Positions 20,320 to 33,905 of a stretch of DNA of 64,000 bases are shown one piece after another. Source of the DNA: Entomomonas moraniae (lineage in GTDB: Bacteria > Pseudomonadota > Gammaproteobacteria > Pseudomonadales > Pseudomonadaceae); assembly GCF_003991975.1 (NCBI RefSeq), contig NZ_CP029822.1:1116001-1180000 (forward strand). Reading direction: 5' to 3'. Within the stretch, counting starts at the first letter, position 1. Every line of letters starts with the position of its first letter. The position numbers and the translations under genes were made by a program. Under the pieces are notes generated by a model. That model saw only the letters and a program-made list of their open reading frames with translations, was not told the DNA's origin and searched no databases.

Positions 20320-22905
20320 CTATTTAATCCTTTTTTGCCAGGCATAAAGTAATTCTAATGCTTTGAAGGGTGTTAACTCATTTAGGTTAACACTGGCTAG
20401 CTCATCAATCACAGGATGTGTTGGTTGTGTAAATAAATCTCTTTGTTGGGGAATAGATTCACTTTTTATTTGTTGATTACTTAATGTATTGGTATCAACC
20501 GCGGTTGTTTCTAACACACTCAAATGCTCTTTAGCCCGCTCAATCACCTCTTTAGGCACACCCGCTAACTTGGCGACTGCGAGTCCATAACTTTGACTAG
20601 CAGGCCCAGCAATGACATGGTGTAAAAAAACGATAGTATCATTATACTCAGCGGCCTTAAGATGAACATTAGCAATACTTAGTAATGATTCTGGTAACGT
20701 TGTTAATTCAAAATAATGCGTAGCAAATAGGGTAAAAGCTTTTAATTTAGCCAAGTATTCGGCGGCTGCCCACGCCAATGATAAACCATCAAAAGTACTG
20801 GTGCCTCGCCCAACTTCATCCATTAATACAAGGCTTTGTTCTGTTGCATTATGAAGAATATTAGCTGTTTCCGTCATTTCAACCATAAAGGTTGAACGTC
20901 CACCCGCTAAGTCATCACTTGAACCTATACGGGTAAAGATTCTATCCACCAATGACAGCTGACAAGTTTTTGCAGGCACATAGCTCCCCATATGGGCCAA
21001 TAACACAATCAATGCGGTTTGACGCATGTAGGTGGATTTACCCCCCATGTTAGGGCCTGTAATAATTAACATACGTGTTTGATCATTCAATGCTAAATCA
21101 TTAGCGACAAAAGGCTTTTCTAGCACTTGCTCTACCACTAGGTGGCGACCTTGCTCAATAGTAACCCCTACTTGCTCAACAAACTCAGGGGCAACTAAAT
21201 TAAGGTTTAAAGCCCGCTCAGCCAAATTACAAAGCACATCTAACTTTGCTACCGCTTCAGCAGTTTTTTGCAAAGGTTGTAATTGTAAAATGAGACTCTC
21301 TATCAATGCATCGTAAAGCGACTTCTCCCTAGCTAAAGCGCGGCTTTTAGCTGATAGTGCTTTATCTTCAAACTCTTTAAGTTCAGGAGTAATATAGCGC
21401 TCAGCGCCCTTTAATGTTTGGCGACGAATATAATCAGCGGGGATTTCTGCATTACCCGCTTGTACTTTAGAAATTTCTATATAGTAGCCATGTACACGGT
21501 TATATCCCACCTTAAGGGTAGCAATTCCTGTTCTTTCCTTCTCACGTGTTTCAAGATCCATTAAGTATTGACCTGCGTTTTCACTGATATTACGCAGATC
21601 GTCTAACTCTTGATCATAACCTTCAGCCAACACCCCTCCATCACGAATGACTACGGGAGGGTTTTCAATAATGGCTTTTTGTAATGTCGCCGATAACGCG
21701 GGATATTCTGTAATATACTGCGCTAATTTTTGCAGCTTTGGATCATCAATACGCTTTAGTTCTGATTGTACAGCGGGTAAGATGATTAACGAATCACGCA
21801 GCTTGGCTAAATCTCTCGGGCGTGCATTACGTAACCCTATTCGAGCTAAAATGCGTTCTACGTCGCCAATTTCTTTTAATAATGGTTGAATAGGCTCGAA
21901 ATTATAATTATTCAATAAGCTTGCAATAGCCGACTGCCGCGAACGAATAATATCAACTTGACGCAATGGTTTATTTAACCAACGCGCTAATAATCGACTC
22001 CCCATCGTTGTTTGACAATGGTCTAGTACGGATAGCAAAGTATTATCAAAACCACCATTAAGATTGCAATCAATTTCTAGATTACGGCGACTGGCGCTGT
22101 CCAAAATAACTGTGTCTTCAATACGCTCGTGATGTAAACCTTGAATATGGGGTAATGCAGTGCGCTGTGTTTCTTTTGCATAAATTAATAAACAGCCTGC
22201 TGCACTAATAGCCAATTTTAAATCCTGACAACCAAAACCAGCTAACTCCTGTGTACCAAATTGCTCACACAGCCCTTTAAAAGCTGTATCTCGATCAAAA
22301 TCCCATATAGGCCTGCGATGGGCTCCTTTACGTTTTTCTAGCGGTAACCCCATAGGCCAATCGTCGGGGTATAAAAGCTCAGCAGGGTTTAAGCGCTCTA
22401 ACTCAGCCAGTAGACTTTCCCAGCCTTTTAGTTCTTGCACACTAAAACGACCACTGGCGATATCAAGCACAGCCATACCGAAATGGCGCTCATCACCTAA
22501 TACAGCAACCAATAAATTATCACGGCGATCTTCAAGCAAGGCTTCATCTGTCACAGTACCGGGGGTAATAATACGCACTACTTTTCGCTCAACAGGGCCC
22601 TTGCTGGTGGCAGGATCTCCTACCTGCTCACAAATCACTACCGACTCACCCAACTTAACCAGTTTAGCTAAATAACCTTCAACCGAATGAAAAGGAACGC
22701 CAGCCATAGGAATAGGATTACCCGCTGATTGACCGCGTGCTGTCAGCGTAATATCTAATAATTTAGCAGCTCTTTTGGCATCCTCATAAAACAACTCATA
22801 AAAATCTCCCATGCGATAAAATAACAACTGGTTAGGATAATCTTGTTTTATGCCTAAATACTGCTGCATCATCGGTGTATGAGAAGAAAGGTTGTTTTTT
22901 TCCAT
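20320..22905 (-). CDS. mutS: DNA mismatch repair protein MutS
   Basis: The 861-residue product has full length. The mismatch-reading Phe-x-Glu lies at residues 35-37 (RMGDFYELF). Connector, core and clamp domains follow, then the ATPase with Walker [10 protein letters not shown] and the [14 protein letters not shown] block. The C-terminal tail is retained. It recognises base mismatches and recruits MutL. The ATG at 22905 leaves about 140 bases to the divergent rlmI gene. Confidence 0.98.
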   Translation of the reverse strand: MEKNNLSSHTPMMQQYLGIKQDYPNQLLFYRMGDFYELFYEDAKRAAKLLDITLTARGQSAGNPIPMAGVPFHSVEGYLAKLVKLGESVVICEQVGDPATSKGPVERKVVRIITPGTVTDEALLEDRRDNLLVAVLGDERHFGMAVLDIASGRFSVQELKGWESLLAELERLNPAELLYPDDWPMGLPLEKRKGAHRRPIWDFDRDTAFKGLCEQFGTQELAGFGCQDLKLAISAAGCLLIYAKETQRTALPHIQGLHHERIEDTVILDSASRRNLEIDCNLNGGFDNTLLSVLDHCQTTMGSRLLARWLNKPLRQVDIIRSRQSAIASLLNNYNFEPIQPLLKEIGDVERILARIGLRNARPRDLAKLRDSLIILPAVQSELKRIDDPKLQKLAQYITEYPALSATLQKAIIENPPVVIRDGGVLAEGYDQELDDLRNISENAGQYLMDLETREKERTGIATLKVGYNRVHGYYIEISKVQAGNAEIPADYIRRQTLKGAERYITPELKEFEDKALSAKSRALAREKSLYDALIESLILQLQPLQKTAEAVAKLDVLCNLAERALNLNLVAPEFVEQVGVTIEQGRHLVVEQVLEKPFVANDLALNDQTRMLIITGPNMGGKSTYMRQTALIVLLAHMGSYVPAKTCQLSLVDRIFTRIGSSDDLAGGRSTFMVEMTETANILHNATEQSLVLMDEVGRGTSTFDGLSLAWAAAEYLAKLKAFTLFATHYFELTTLPESLLSIANVHLKAAEYNDTIVFLHHVIAGPASQSYGLAVAKLAGVPKEVIERAKEHLSVLETTAVDTNTLSNQQIKSESIPQQRDLFTQPTHPVIDELASVNLNELTPFKALELLYAWQKRIK

Positions 22906-23045
22906 AATTCTATTCTATCTATTCGTCATCGCTAATTAATGTACTATTATGCCTGAGCATAAAAAATAATAACACCTATAAACTATCCATCAAGCGAGGT
23001 TATTTGTTATGCTTATACGCTATAATTTTTAATGAGTCTTTCGTA

Positions 23046-24239
23046 ATGACACTATCTACCCTACGCCTTAATGCCAATGCCGATCGCCGTATCCGTGCAG
23101 GCCACCTTTGGATTTACAGCAATGAAATTAATAATAAAATCACTCCCCTACAAGGTTTTATCAGTGGCGAACAAGCGATTTTAGAAACGTCTGCAGGTAA
23201 ACCCTTAGGCATTGTCGTGCTGAGCCCTAACAATCTGATTTGCGCACGTATTATCTCAAGAAACACTGAACATACACTGAGTAAATCATTACTTGTTCAC
23301 CGCATACAGGTAGCACTTTCTCTACGTGAAAAAATATTTGCTAAACCTTTTTATCGCTTAGTTTATGGTGACTCTGATTTACTTCCTGGGTTAATTGTCG
23401 ACCGCTTTGGTGATATTCTTGTTGCTCAATTAAACTCATCCGCCATGGAACAACATAAAGAAGATATCCAAGCAGCCCTTATACAAGTGCTAAATCCTAA
23501 AGGAATCCTCTGGAAAAACGACAGTTCTGCTCGCAACGCTGAAGCACTGACTAGCTATGTTGAAGTGGCTTATGGCGATGTTCCTGAATGGGTCACTTTA
23601 GAAGAAAATGGTATTGCCTTTGAAGCCCCTATTATGGAGGGTCAAAAAACAGGCTGGTTCTATGATCACCGTTTTAACCGTGCACACTTAATGCCCTATG
23701 TAAAAGGTAAACGTGTCCTCGATTTATTCAGTTACATTGGTGGTTGGGGTATTCAAGCCGCTGCTAATGGAGCATCAGCTGTTACTTGTATCGACTCCTC
23801 TCATTTTGCCTTAGATGGCGTAGAACGTAACGCGACATTAAATAACGTTGCTGAAAAACTGACGTGTATTGAAGGTGATGTATTTGAGGCCATGAAAGAA
23901 CTCAAAGCAAACAATGAAAAGTTTGATGTTATTGTGGCAGACCCACCCGCCTTTATTAAACGCAAAAAAGACTTCAAAAATGGACAAGCCGCTTACCACC
24001 GCCTTAATGAATTAGCCGTTCGCTTATTAGAGAAAGACGGTTTATTAGTGAGCGCTTCTTGCTCCATGCATTTAGCTGAAGAAAGTTTAGTAGATATTAT
24101 TCAAGGGGCTGCTCGTCATAATGATCGTTTTATTCAAATTATTGAACGTGGAGGACAAGGGCCAGACCACCCTGTTCACCCTGCGATTGTTGAGACGCGT
24201 TACATAAAATCATTACTTTGTCGTGTATTGCCTAATTAA
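23046..24239 (+). CDS. rlmI: 23S rRNA (cytosine1962-C5)-methyltransferase
   Basis: The 397-residue product has an N-terminal PUA domain (RIRAGHLWIYSNEI near residue 15) and a Rossmann methyltransferase with VLDLFSYIGGWG and the catalytic VADPPAFIKRKKD motif. I use the ATG at 23046 (MTLSTLRLN); a longer frame from 23004 is not family-like. It methylates C1962 of 23S rRNA using SAM. It is a single-gene unit, divergent from mutS, and ends at the terminator at 24256. Confidence 0.93.
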   Translation: MTLSTLRLNANADRRIRAGHLWIYSNEINNKITPLQGFISGEQAILETSAGKPLGIVVLSPNNLICARIISRNTEHTLSKSLLVHRIQVALSLREKIFAKPFYRLVYGDSDLLPGLIVDRFGDILVAQLNSSAMEQHKEDIQAALIQVLNPKGILWKNDSSARNAEALTSYVEVAYGDVPEWVTLEENGIAFEAPIMEGQKTGWFYDHRFNRAHLMPYVKGKRVLDLFSYIGGWGIQAAANGASAVTCIDSSHFALDGVERNATLNNVAEKLTCIEGDVFEAMKELKANNEKFDVIVADPPAFIKRKKDFKNGQAAYHRLNELAVRLLEKDGLLVSASCSMHLAEESLVDIIQGAARHNDRFIQIIERGGQGPDHPVHPAIVETRYIKSLLCRVLPN

Positions 24240-24255
24240 ATCACTTCAACAAAAA

Positions 24256-24280
24256 GGCTAAACTGATGTTTAGCCTTTAT
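24256..24280 (+). terminator. Rho-independent terminator of rlmI
   Basis: GGCTAAAC pairs with GTTTAGCC around a TGAT loop, followed by TTTATT; an AAAAA run precedes it. Confidence 0.82.
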
Positions 24281-24863
24281 TAATAATACTCTATATTACT
24301 AACTATTTTTCTACGCTGTACCAGCATTAAAACCTACAATACTAGCATATAACACATTAAGCACTTGACAGAAGGGGAAAACTCACCTCCCTTGCTTGAG
24401 TTGATCTGCTATGTGTATTATTTAAGTCTTTTTAATAACAACGCATATTGACAGTATTTGCTCTTTAATAAAAACTATAACTAACAGCACGTGACCGAAT
24501 ATTTTTTTATCATAATTTAAAATAATACTTAGAATTAAGAGGTACCTTTCCAACTGCTTTTTTCATAGTAACATTCTTACTCCACTTTAGCCTGAACAAC
24601 TATAGAAGAAGTAATGAAAACCATCATTCAATCTTTGATACCTGCAATTGCTCCAATATCATTCTGATAAACTTTATAATGTGCCAATTTAAATAATCCT
24701 TCACTATAAAAGCTCAAATCATTTATTACATTTAATAAAAATATTCTACAAGTATTCTATATTATTCTTATCTGTTCCATTGATGAAACAATCCTCTCCA
24801 TTTCTCCCCCTTAATCTTTTATTAAAAAGTATTAAAATGAATCCATAATTAAAGGAGAATATT
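24281..24863. other. 580-base AT-rich gap without a recognisable gene
   Basis: I see no convincing coding frame or RNA gene. A minus-strand stretch near 24590-24680 keeps a few protein-like words (GAIAGIKD, MMVFITSS) broken by stops. It could be a gene remnant, but it is too short to name. The 3' end should hold the promoter of the flavodoxin gene; AAAGGAG stands 7 bases before that ATG. Confidence 0.4.
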
Positions 24864-25436
24864 ATGACTACAGTAGCAATCGTTTATTACAGTGGCTATG
24901 GCCATACTAAGAAGCTCGCAGAAGCAGTACAGTTAGGTGCTAATGATGCAGAGACCAAAGCAACACTTTATGCCATTTCACAAGAAGGTGAACTTAATGA
25001 AAGCGAATTAACAGAAATAAGTAAAGCTGATGCTATTATTTATGGAACGCCTACTTATATGGCAGGCCCTGCTTGGCAATTCAAAAAATTTGCAGACGCG
25101 ACCTCTAAAATTTGGTTTATGAGCCAATGGAAAGATAAAGTAGCCGCTGGTTTTACTAACTCGGCTTCTACCAATGGCGATAAAGGGCAAACATTAAACT
25201 ATCTTTTCACTTTTGCTCAACAACATGGGCAAATATGGGTTGGTTTAGGTCTTCTACCCTCCAACACAAAAGCCCATAGTTCAAAAGATATTAACTGGTC
25301 TGGTGGCTCGATTGGTGTGATGGGAATATCTCCTTCAGATGCCTCACCTGAAGAGGCACCACATAATGGTGATATTGAAGCAGCTAAAGCACTTGGTAAA
25401 CGAGTTGCTGAAATTACAAAAAAACTACACGTTTAA
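24864..25436 (+). CDS. Flavodoxin-family NAD(P)H:quinone reductase-like protein
   Basis: The 190-residue product has the flavodoxin fold. The FMN phosphate loop is YYSGYGHTKKLAE (about residues 8-20), followed by YGTPTYMAGPAWQFKKF and FTNSAST. It resembles WrbA but is shorter and lacks several WrbA-specific segments, so I withhold the symbol. It probably reduces quinones with two electrons to limit redox cycling. AAAGGAG precedes the ATG and a terminator follows. Confidence 0.85.
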   Translation: MTTVAIVYYSGYGHTKKLAEAVQLGANDAETKATLYAISQEGELNESELTEISKADAIIYGTPTYMAGPAWQFKKFADATSKIWFMSQWKDKVAAGFTNSASTNGDKGQTLNYLFTFAQQHGQIWVGLGLLPSNTKAHSSKDINWSGGSIGVMGISPSDASPEEAPHNGDIEAAKALGKRVAEITKKLHV

Positions 25437-25440
25437 TAAC

Positions 25441-25465
25441 AAAGGCGCCTAATATGCGCCTTTTT
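25441..25465. terminator. Terminator between flavodoxin and fadD genes
   Basis: AAAGGCGC and GCGCCTTT form an 8-base stem with a 7-base loop, followed by TTTTTA. It begins 5 bases after the flavodoxin stop; the convergent fadD stop is at 25471. Confidence 0.8.
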
Positions 25466-25470
25466 ATATT

Positions 25471-27165
25471 TTATTTCTGAGCTATTTTTTTAAGCTCTTC
25501 TGTGCGTAAATCTTTACGCAACACCTTTCCCACGTTACTCATGGGTATAGACTCTCTAAACTCGATATGTTTAGGGCGTTTATAGCCAGTCAAATGATCT
25601 TTCATATAGTTTCTAACATCTTCAGCACTCATTTGAACATTAGGTTTTAGCACGATAAAAAGCTTAACCGCTTCACCTGACTTTTCATCAGGAATACCAA
25701 TAGCTGCTGTATACAAAACACCTTCAATATGTGCGGCAACATCTTCCACTTCATTGGGGTAGACATTAAATCCTGACACAACAATCATATCTTTTTTACG
25801 GTCAACAATAGTTAAATAGCCATCCTCTCTCACAACTGCAATATCGCCTGTATGCAACCAACCGTTACTATCAATCACTTCTGCAGTTTCTTCTGGTTTA
25901 TTCCAATAGCCTTTCATCACTTGAGGACCTTTTATGCAAAGCTCGCCCCGCTCACCAAGTAATACCTCATTACCGTTATCATCAACAATTTTGCATTTTG
26001 TTGAGGGAAGAGGTAAACCAATTGTGCCTGTTTTTACCCAATTAGGTAGTGGTGGATTTGCACTAATAACAGGGCTTGCTTCTGTCATACCATAACCTTC
26101 ACAAATTTGACACCCTGTTAGCTTCTGCCAACTTTCATTAGTAGCAGGCTGTAATGCCATACCACCTGAAAGTGATAATTTTAAACGAGAAAAATCCAGC
26201 TTTTTAAATTCTTCGTTACTGGCTAATGAAGCGAATAAAGTATTTAATCCTACGAAGACGGTAAAGGGATATTTCGCCACTTCTTCAATTAACCCTTTTA
26301 AATTACGAGGGTCTGTAATTAAGATATTATGCCCCCCCAAGACCATGACCACCATGCAGTGAATGGTAAATGAGTAAATGTGGTAAAGAGGTAACGGTGT
26401 TATAATAACTTCTGTTCCCTCAGATAGCCCCACTCCCATAAAATATTTTGATTGCATCATGTTGGCAACAAGGTTTCTATTAGTGAGTGATGCACCTTTA
26501 GCAATACCTGTTGTACCGCCTGTGTATTGTAAAATGGCAATATCACTTGCTTGGGGTATATTTTCTTTAAACGGTTTACTTGCCCCAACTTTTAACGCGT
26601 ATCTTAATGAAACACTGTTTTTTATGTGGTAAGGTTTAATCAACTTTTTAACATGTTTCACTGCAAAATTGGTGATTATTCGCTTGAATGGTGGTAAAAA
26701 GTCTCCTATTTCCCCAATAATCACTTGATTAACTTTAGTTTTAGGCAATACTTCTTGTACCAAGTGCGCACTGGTTGATAAACAAACAACTACTTTTACA
26801 TCAGCATCATTAAATTGATGCTCCATCTCCCTTAGTGTATACATAGGATTAGTATTCACAACAATAAACCCTGCCCGAATAATACCAAAGATGACTACTG
26901 GGTACTGTAACGCGTTGGGTAATTGAACCGCTATACGATCACCTTTCTTTAAGTCAGAATTACTTTGTAAATAAGCTGCAAATTGTGCTGATAGTTGGTC
27001 TACTTCTCGATAAGTTAATGTTCTTCCCATATTAGTAAATGCTGGTTTATCAGCAAACTTTTTACAAGACTCATGAAATACATCAAGGACACTACTATAT
27101 GCATCGGCATCTATCTCATAAGGTATAACTTCTGGATATTTGTCTTGCCAAAAACTTTCGTACAT
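25471..27165 (-). CDS. fadD: Long-chain fatty acid-CoA ligase
   Basis: The 564-residue adenylate-forming enzyme has the AMP-binding P-loop YTGGTTGIAKGA (about residue 213). It also has GYGMTEASP, the hinge/adenylate motif GWLHTGDIA with DRKKDMIVVSG, and the C-terminal lysine in SNVGKVLRKDLR. It activates imported fatty acids as acyl-CoA for beta-oxidation or lipid synthesis. It is a single gene; upstream lies a 360-base gap shared with the divergent MFS carrier. Confidence 0.95.
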   Translation of the reverse strand: MYESFWQDKYPEVIPYEIDADAYSSVLDVFHESCKKFADKPAFTNMGRTLTYREVDQLSAQFAAYLQSNSDLKKGDRIAVQLPNALQYPVVIFGIIRAGFIVVNTNPMYTLREMEHQFNDADVKVVVCLSTSAHLVQEVLPKTKVNQVIIGEIGDFLPPFKRIITNFAVKHVKKLIKPYHIKNSVSLRYALKVGASKPFKENIPQASDIAILQYTGGTTGIAKGASLTNRNLVANMMQSKYFMGVGLSEGTEVIITPLPLYHIYSFTIHCMVVMVLGGHNILITDPRNLKGLIEEVAKYPFTVFVGLNTLFASLASNEEFKKLDFSRLKLSLSGGMALQPATNESWQKLTGCQICEGYGMTEASPVISANPPLPNWVKTGTIGLPLPSTKCKIVDDNGNEVLLGERGELCIKGPQVMKGYWNKPEETAEVIDSNGWLHTGDIAVVREDGYLTIVDRKKDMIVVSGFNVYPNEVEDVAAHIEGVLYTAAIGIPDEKSGEAVKLFIVLKPNVQMSAEDVRNYMKDHLTGYKRPKHIEFRESIPMSNVGKVLRKDLRTEELKKIAQK

Positions 27166-27527
27166 AAAAAATCCTTATTATTAGAAATTCAAACTATCGT
27201 TTTACTTTTATCTAATTTAGCACAATCACTGAAAATACCAACAAACGATGTGTAAAAATTATTAAAAACAAGCATGAATGTATATAAATAATTAACCAAC
27301 AGGCTTTATTAATTTCAGTGTAACTATTTTAACCGTTTTAGTAGCCATTTTTGAAATTAAATCCATTTTTATAAAAAAATATCAGCCCTCTATTCCCTAA
27401 ACTGTTATTTCCCAATGCTGTAAAAATATAAAAGAAAGAAACTTACTGAAAAACAGAGAGTCTATATTAAAAATTGACTAAAAATAATAACCATAAACAT
27501 AAAATAACAACTGGAGTACAACTCATT
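27166..27527. other. Divergent promoter region of fadD and the MFS carrier
   Basis: This is 362 bases of very AT-rich sequence with no frame I can support. It must carry the promoters of both genes. I saw no clear FadR-like operator. Confidence 0.5.
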
Positions 27528-28727
27528 ATGTCACATTGGACACTAAAACAAAAAAGTGCTGTCTTTGCTGCGGTTAGCTGTTGGGTACTTGATGCTTTTG
27601 ATTTCTTCTTATTAGTCTTTGTTTTTAGCGATATTGCTAAAAGTTTTAATGTTAGTATTGAAGAAGTATCACTCGCTGTCTTCTTAACACTTGCAGCACG
27701 CCCTATCGGCGCATTATTACTGGGAAGACTTGCAGAAAAATATGGAAGAAAACCTCTACTCATCATCAATGTTATTATCTTTTCCTCATTAGAATTAGCC
27801 TCAGCATTTGCCCCCACACTCTTTATTTTCTTAACCATTCGATTTATCTATGGTATTGCCATGGGAGGTATTTGGGGCGTTGCTTCTTCGCTTGCGCTTG
27901 AAACAGCACCAGAAAAATCAAGAGGTTTTGTTTCTGGCCTATTCCAAGCAGGTTATCCAGCGGGTTATTTACTCGCCGCAATTGTTTTTGGCGCACTTTA
28001 TAGCGTATTAGGCTGGCAAAACTTATTTATTATCGGTTCTTTACCTATTTTCCTCGGTTTATATATTTGGTTTGCTGTTGATGAGTCCCCTGTATGGCTA
28101 GCTTCTAAACAAAAAGACAAAACCAATACGCCTTTATTGCCTATCATAAAAAATAACTGGAAACTTTGTTTATATGCAGTGTTACTCATGACTTGTTTCA
28201 ATTTCTTTAGTCACGGAACACAAGACGCATACCCCATTTTTCTCGAAAAACAACAAGGCTTTGCTCCCCATACAATCAGTTTCATTGCTATTAGTTATAA
28301 TATTGCCTCTATTCTCGGGGGCATCTTCTTTGGTAGCTTATCGGCAAAAATTGGTCGTCGTAATGCCATTATTATTGCCGCAGCACTAGCATTACCGGCT
28401 ATTCCTCTTTGGGCTTTTGCTTCTGGTTCGGTCATGCTTGGTGTCGGGGCATTTATCATGCAGTTTATGGTTCAAGGAGCTTGGGGGGTGATACCTGTTT
28501 ACTTAAATGAGTTAATGCCAGAGGGTGCCCGTGCGGTATTACCTGGTTTTGTTTATCAGTTGGGTAATCTGTTAGCTTCGATGAATTTATCATTACAAAT
28601 TTATATTGCTAATCATGCCAATGGTAACTACAGCATCGCATTAGCCGTTGTGGCTGGTTGTGCTGCTATCGGTATCTTACTATTCATGTTATTGGGCGCC
28701 AATAAATTTTCGACTAAAAAAATATAA
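27528..28727 (+). CDS. MFS transporter, sialate/lactate:H+ symporter-like
   Basis: The 399-residue product has 12 predicted helices. MFS loop motifs appear after helix 2 (GRLAEKYGRKPLLI) and in the second half (GSLSAKIGRRNAI). A WVLDAFDFFLL first helix and GGIWGVASSLALE fit the SHS/carboxylate symporter group (NanT, JEN1-like). The substrate is likely a monocarboxylate or aromatic acid, but this is inferred. I use the ATG at 27528 with CTGGAGTAC ahead; the frame is open further upstream without support. Confidence 0.85.
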   Translation: MSHWTLKQKSAVFAAVSCWVLDAFDFFLLVFVFSDIAKSFNVSIEEVSLAVFLTLAARPIGALLLGRLAEKYGRKPLLIINVIIFSSLELASAFAPTLFIFLTIRFIYGIAMGGIWGVASSLALETAPEKSRGFVSGLFQAGYPAGYLLAAIVFGALYSVLGWQNLFIIGSLPIFLGLYIWFAVDESPVWLASKQKDKTNTPLLPIIKNNWKLCLYAVLLMTCFNFFSHGTQDAYPIFLEKQQGFAPHTISFIAISYNIASILGGIFFGSLSAKIGRRNAIIIAAALALPAIPLWAFASGSVMLGVGAFIMQFMVQGAWGVIPVYLNELMPEGARAVLPGFVYQLGNLLASMNLSLQIYIANHANGNYSIALAVVAGCAAIGILLFMLLGANKFSTKKI

Positions 28728-28741
28728 AAGTAATAGACAAT

Positions 28742-28781
28742 ACCTCTGTATTGATTATTATATACAGCAAAATACAGAGGT
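28742..28781 (+). promoter_or_regulatory. Hairpin that contains the ribosome site of the next gene
   Basis: ACCTCTGTATT (28742-28752) pairs perfectly with AATACAGAGGT (28771-28781) around an 18-base loop. The second arm holds AGAGG, the only ribosome-binding sequence before the ATG at 28791. The hairpin starts 15 bases after the MFS stop. No T-run follows, so it is a poor terminator and may instead limit translation. Confidence 0.5.
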
Positions 28782-28790
28782 CTTATTGCT

Positions 28791-29126
28791 ATGCTTCAAA
28801 AAACATTACTATTTTTATGTCTGCTACCCACGTTAACTTTTGCAGAATCAGTCTGTTTAGAAGGCCCCTCTGGCCGTGGTTGCCACACTGTAGATATGAA
28901 TGGCGAAGTGTTCAAACCCAACAGGACAAACATAGAGACTAGACCCTCTCTAGGACGTAATATTACGTCTAACTTAAAAACTGCGCCTTCTAATCAAGTC
29001 GCATCAACTAATAATCGTCGTACTTTTAGGCTTAACGCAGCAGAACAACGTATTCGCCAAAAAGCGCAAATCATAGAAGCGCGAGCTCAAGCAAGACGAA
29101 ACTTAGCTGGTGCTAATAGTAATTAA
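28791..29126 (+). CDS. Small secreted basic protein, unknown function
   Basis: The 111-residue product has a Sec signal peptide (MLQKTLLFLCLLPTLTFA, cleavage near residue 18). The mature part begins with two cysteines (VCLEGPSGRGCH) and becomes Arg/Gln/Asn-rich and helical at the end (RRTFRLNAAEQRIRQKAQ). It is probably periplasmic. I do not recognise a family. Its ribosome site lies inside the 28742-28781 hairpin. It converges with bioA, whose stop is 17 bases away. Confidence 0.7.
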   Translation: MLQKTLLFLCLLPTLTFAESVCLEGPSGRGCHTVDMNGEVFKPNRTNIETRPSLGRNITSNLKTAPSNQVASTNNRRTFRLNAAEQRIRQKAQIIEARAQARRNLAGANSN

Positions 29127-29142
29127 ATTAATCGATAAACAC

Positions 29143-32014
<2,872 letters not shown>

Positions 32015-32018
<4 letters not shown>

Positions 32019-32725
32019 AAACAGCCCCTAATAAACTGATCAATTTTACTAGCGACTACAGCCGATTCTTGAATCACAAATGCATGCCCTGCTTGATGAA
32101 ATATTTCTATTTTAGCCTCAGGTAACCAGTCGCCTATCGCGGTAGCACAAGCAATAGGCACTAGCGCATCTTGCTCAGCAAACAAGTGGTATTGTGGTTT
32201 AGTCAGTTGCTTTAAAGCGAGTCTCGTATCTAAATTAGCCAATAGTGTTAAGCCAATATCACCATACACCATCACATCATCGCTCACGGCTTGCTGTAGA
32301 GTTCTCACCATCGTTTTTGGTTCTGATGAGCCTTGTGAAACCAACTGTAAAAAGCGCTTTATAGTCTGCTTAGGGGCATCTTTATAGCTTTGCTCAAACT
32401 GATTAAAAACAGCAGCATCCATGGCATAAGGCCAATCTTCTTTTACTGTAAAACTAACATTACTGGCTAATGTTACAAGTCCCAAGCATTGTTTTGGCTT
32501 CAACATTGTCAACTGACTGAGCAATTGCCCCCCTAAAGACCAACCCACCCAATAAGCATTTTCAGGTAATTGTTTTTCTAAGACTGAAAACCACTGTTTA
32601 GGCTCAGCCAAATAGGGTAAGTTTTTGATAATGACATGATGATTAAGCTTTGCTAGCTCATCGACTAATGGCATTAAACATTGCTCGCCAACACCCCACC
32701 CAGTTAATAAAAAAATACAACTCAT
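32015..32725 (-). CDS. bioH: Pimeloyl-ACP methyl ester esterase
   Basis: The 236-residue alpha/beta hydrolase starts [17 protein letters not shown]. The nucleophile elbow is GWSLGGQ (Ser about residue 73), and the C-terminal catalytic His lies in AGHAF. It removes the methyl group from pimeloyl-ACP ester. I use the ATG at 32725, which forms an ATGA overlap with the bioF stop; a longer in-frame start inside bioF is unlikely. Confidence 0.93.
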
Positions 32726-33894
32726 GGGGTAGTCTCGCTCATCTGCTTCCAACAACTTGCTAAAGCATCTAATAAATGTTCAACATGGTTTGCTGTATGA
32801 GCTGCCGTTAAAGTAATACGAAGCCTTGCACTTCCATTAGCAACAGTCGGCGGACGAATAGCCGTTACTAAGATAGCTTGTTGTTTTAGTTTCTCTGAAA
32901 ACAACATCGCTGCTTCACTGTTACCGATAAGAATAGGCTGAATGGCTGTTTGACTCTCCATTAAAGGGAAACCAATATGTTTTGCCCCCTCTTTAAACTG
33001 CTCGATTAAGCTATTTAAATGCTCTCTTCGCCATGACTCTTGTTCGATCAGCCGTAAGCTCTGTAACGTTGCGCAAGCAATAGCAGGAGACTGACTGGTA
33101 GTATAGATATAAGGGCGCGCAAATTGAATAAGGTATTCTATAAGTTCCTCACTGCCTGCAATGAAAGCCCCTGATGTACCAAAAGCTTTGCCTAATGTAC
33201 CCATTAATACGGGAACATCATCAACTGTTAAACCAAAATGCTCAACTAGCCCTGCCCCTGTACGACCTAAAACTCCCATACCATGCGCATCGTCAACCAT
33301 TACCCAAGCCTGATGAGCTTTAGCCGTTTGACAAAGTGTCGGTAAATCCGCCATATCGCCGTCCATACTAAAGACACCATCAGTAACCACCAGTGTATTA
33401 CCTTGAGATCTTTTTAAACGTAATTGAAGATTGTCCGCATTATTATGCTGATAACGCAAAAATCTTGCACCACTTAAAAGCCCTGCATCCAATAATGACG
33501 CATGGTTTAAACGATCTTCTAATACCGTATCATTTTTTCCTACAAGCGCGGTAACAGCGGCTAGGTTAGCCATATACCCCGTAGAGAACAATAAGGCGCG
33601 CTCACGTTTAGTCCACTGTGCTAATGCAACCTCTAATTCATGATGCGGTTCACTATGACCAATCACCAAATGAGAAGCACCACCACCCACCCCCCATTTT
33701 TTTGCACCAAGAGAAAGCGCCTCAATTACTTTGGGATGAGCAGCCAAGCCTAAATAATCATTACTGCAAAAGGCCAAATAGCGTTGTCCGTTAATAGTAA
33801 CTTCTGGTGTTTGAGGGCTTTGTAAATTTAAACGGGTTCGATAAAGATGCTGCTCCTTTTGAGCAGTGCAACGTGAGGCTAAATCAAAACTCAT
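32722..33894 (-). CDS. bioF: 8-amino-7-oxononanoate synthase
   Basis: The 390-residue PLP enzyme has [38 protein letters not shown] and the PLP-binding lysine in [13 protein letters not shown]. It condenses pimeloyl-ACP with alanine to give KAPA. It lies 11 bases after bioB and overlaps bioH by 4 bases. Confidence 0.96.
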   Translation of the reverse strand: MSFDLASRCTAQKEQHLYRTRLNLQSPQTPEVTINGQRYLAFCSNDYLGLAAHPKVIEALSLGAKKWGVGGGASHLVIGHSEPHHELEVALAQWTKRERALLFSTGYMANLAAVTALVGKNDTVLEDRLNHASLLDAGLLSGARFLRYQHNNADNLQLRLKRSQGNTLVVTDGVFSMDGDMADLPTLCQTAKAHQAWVMVDDAHGMGVLGRTGAGLVEHFGLTVDDVPVLMGTLGKAFGTSGAFIAGSEELIEYLIQFARPYIYTTSQSPAIACATLQSLRLIEQESWRREHLNSLIEQFKEGAKHIGFPLMESQTAIQPILIGNSEAAMLFSEKLKQQAILVTAIRPPTVANGSARLRITLTAAHTANHVEHLLDALASCWKQMSETTP

Positions 33895-33905
33895 CGTCGG
33901 TTCAA

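Noticed and set aside
24590-24690. Protein-like words on the minus strand (GAIAGIKD, MMVFITSS)
   Set aside because: Interrupted by stops and too short to assign to any family; kept only as a note on the gap.
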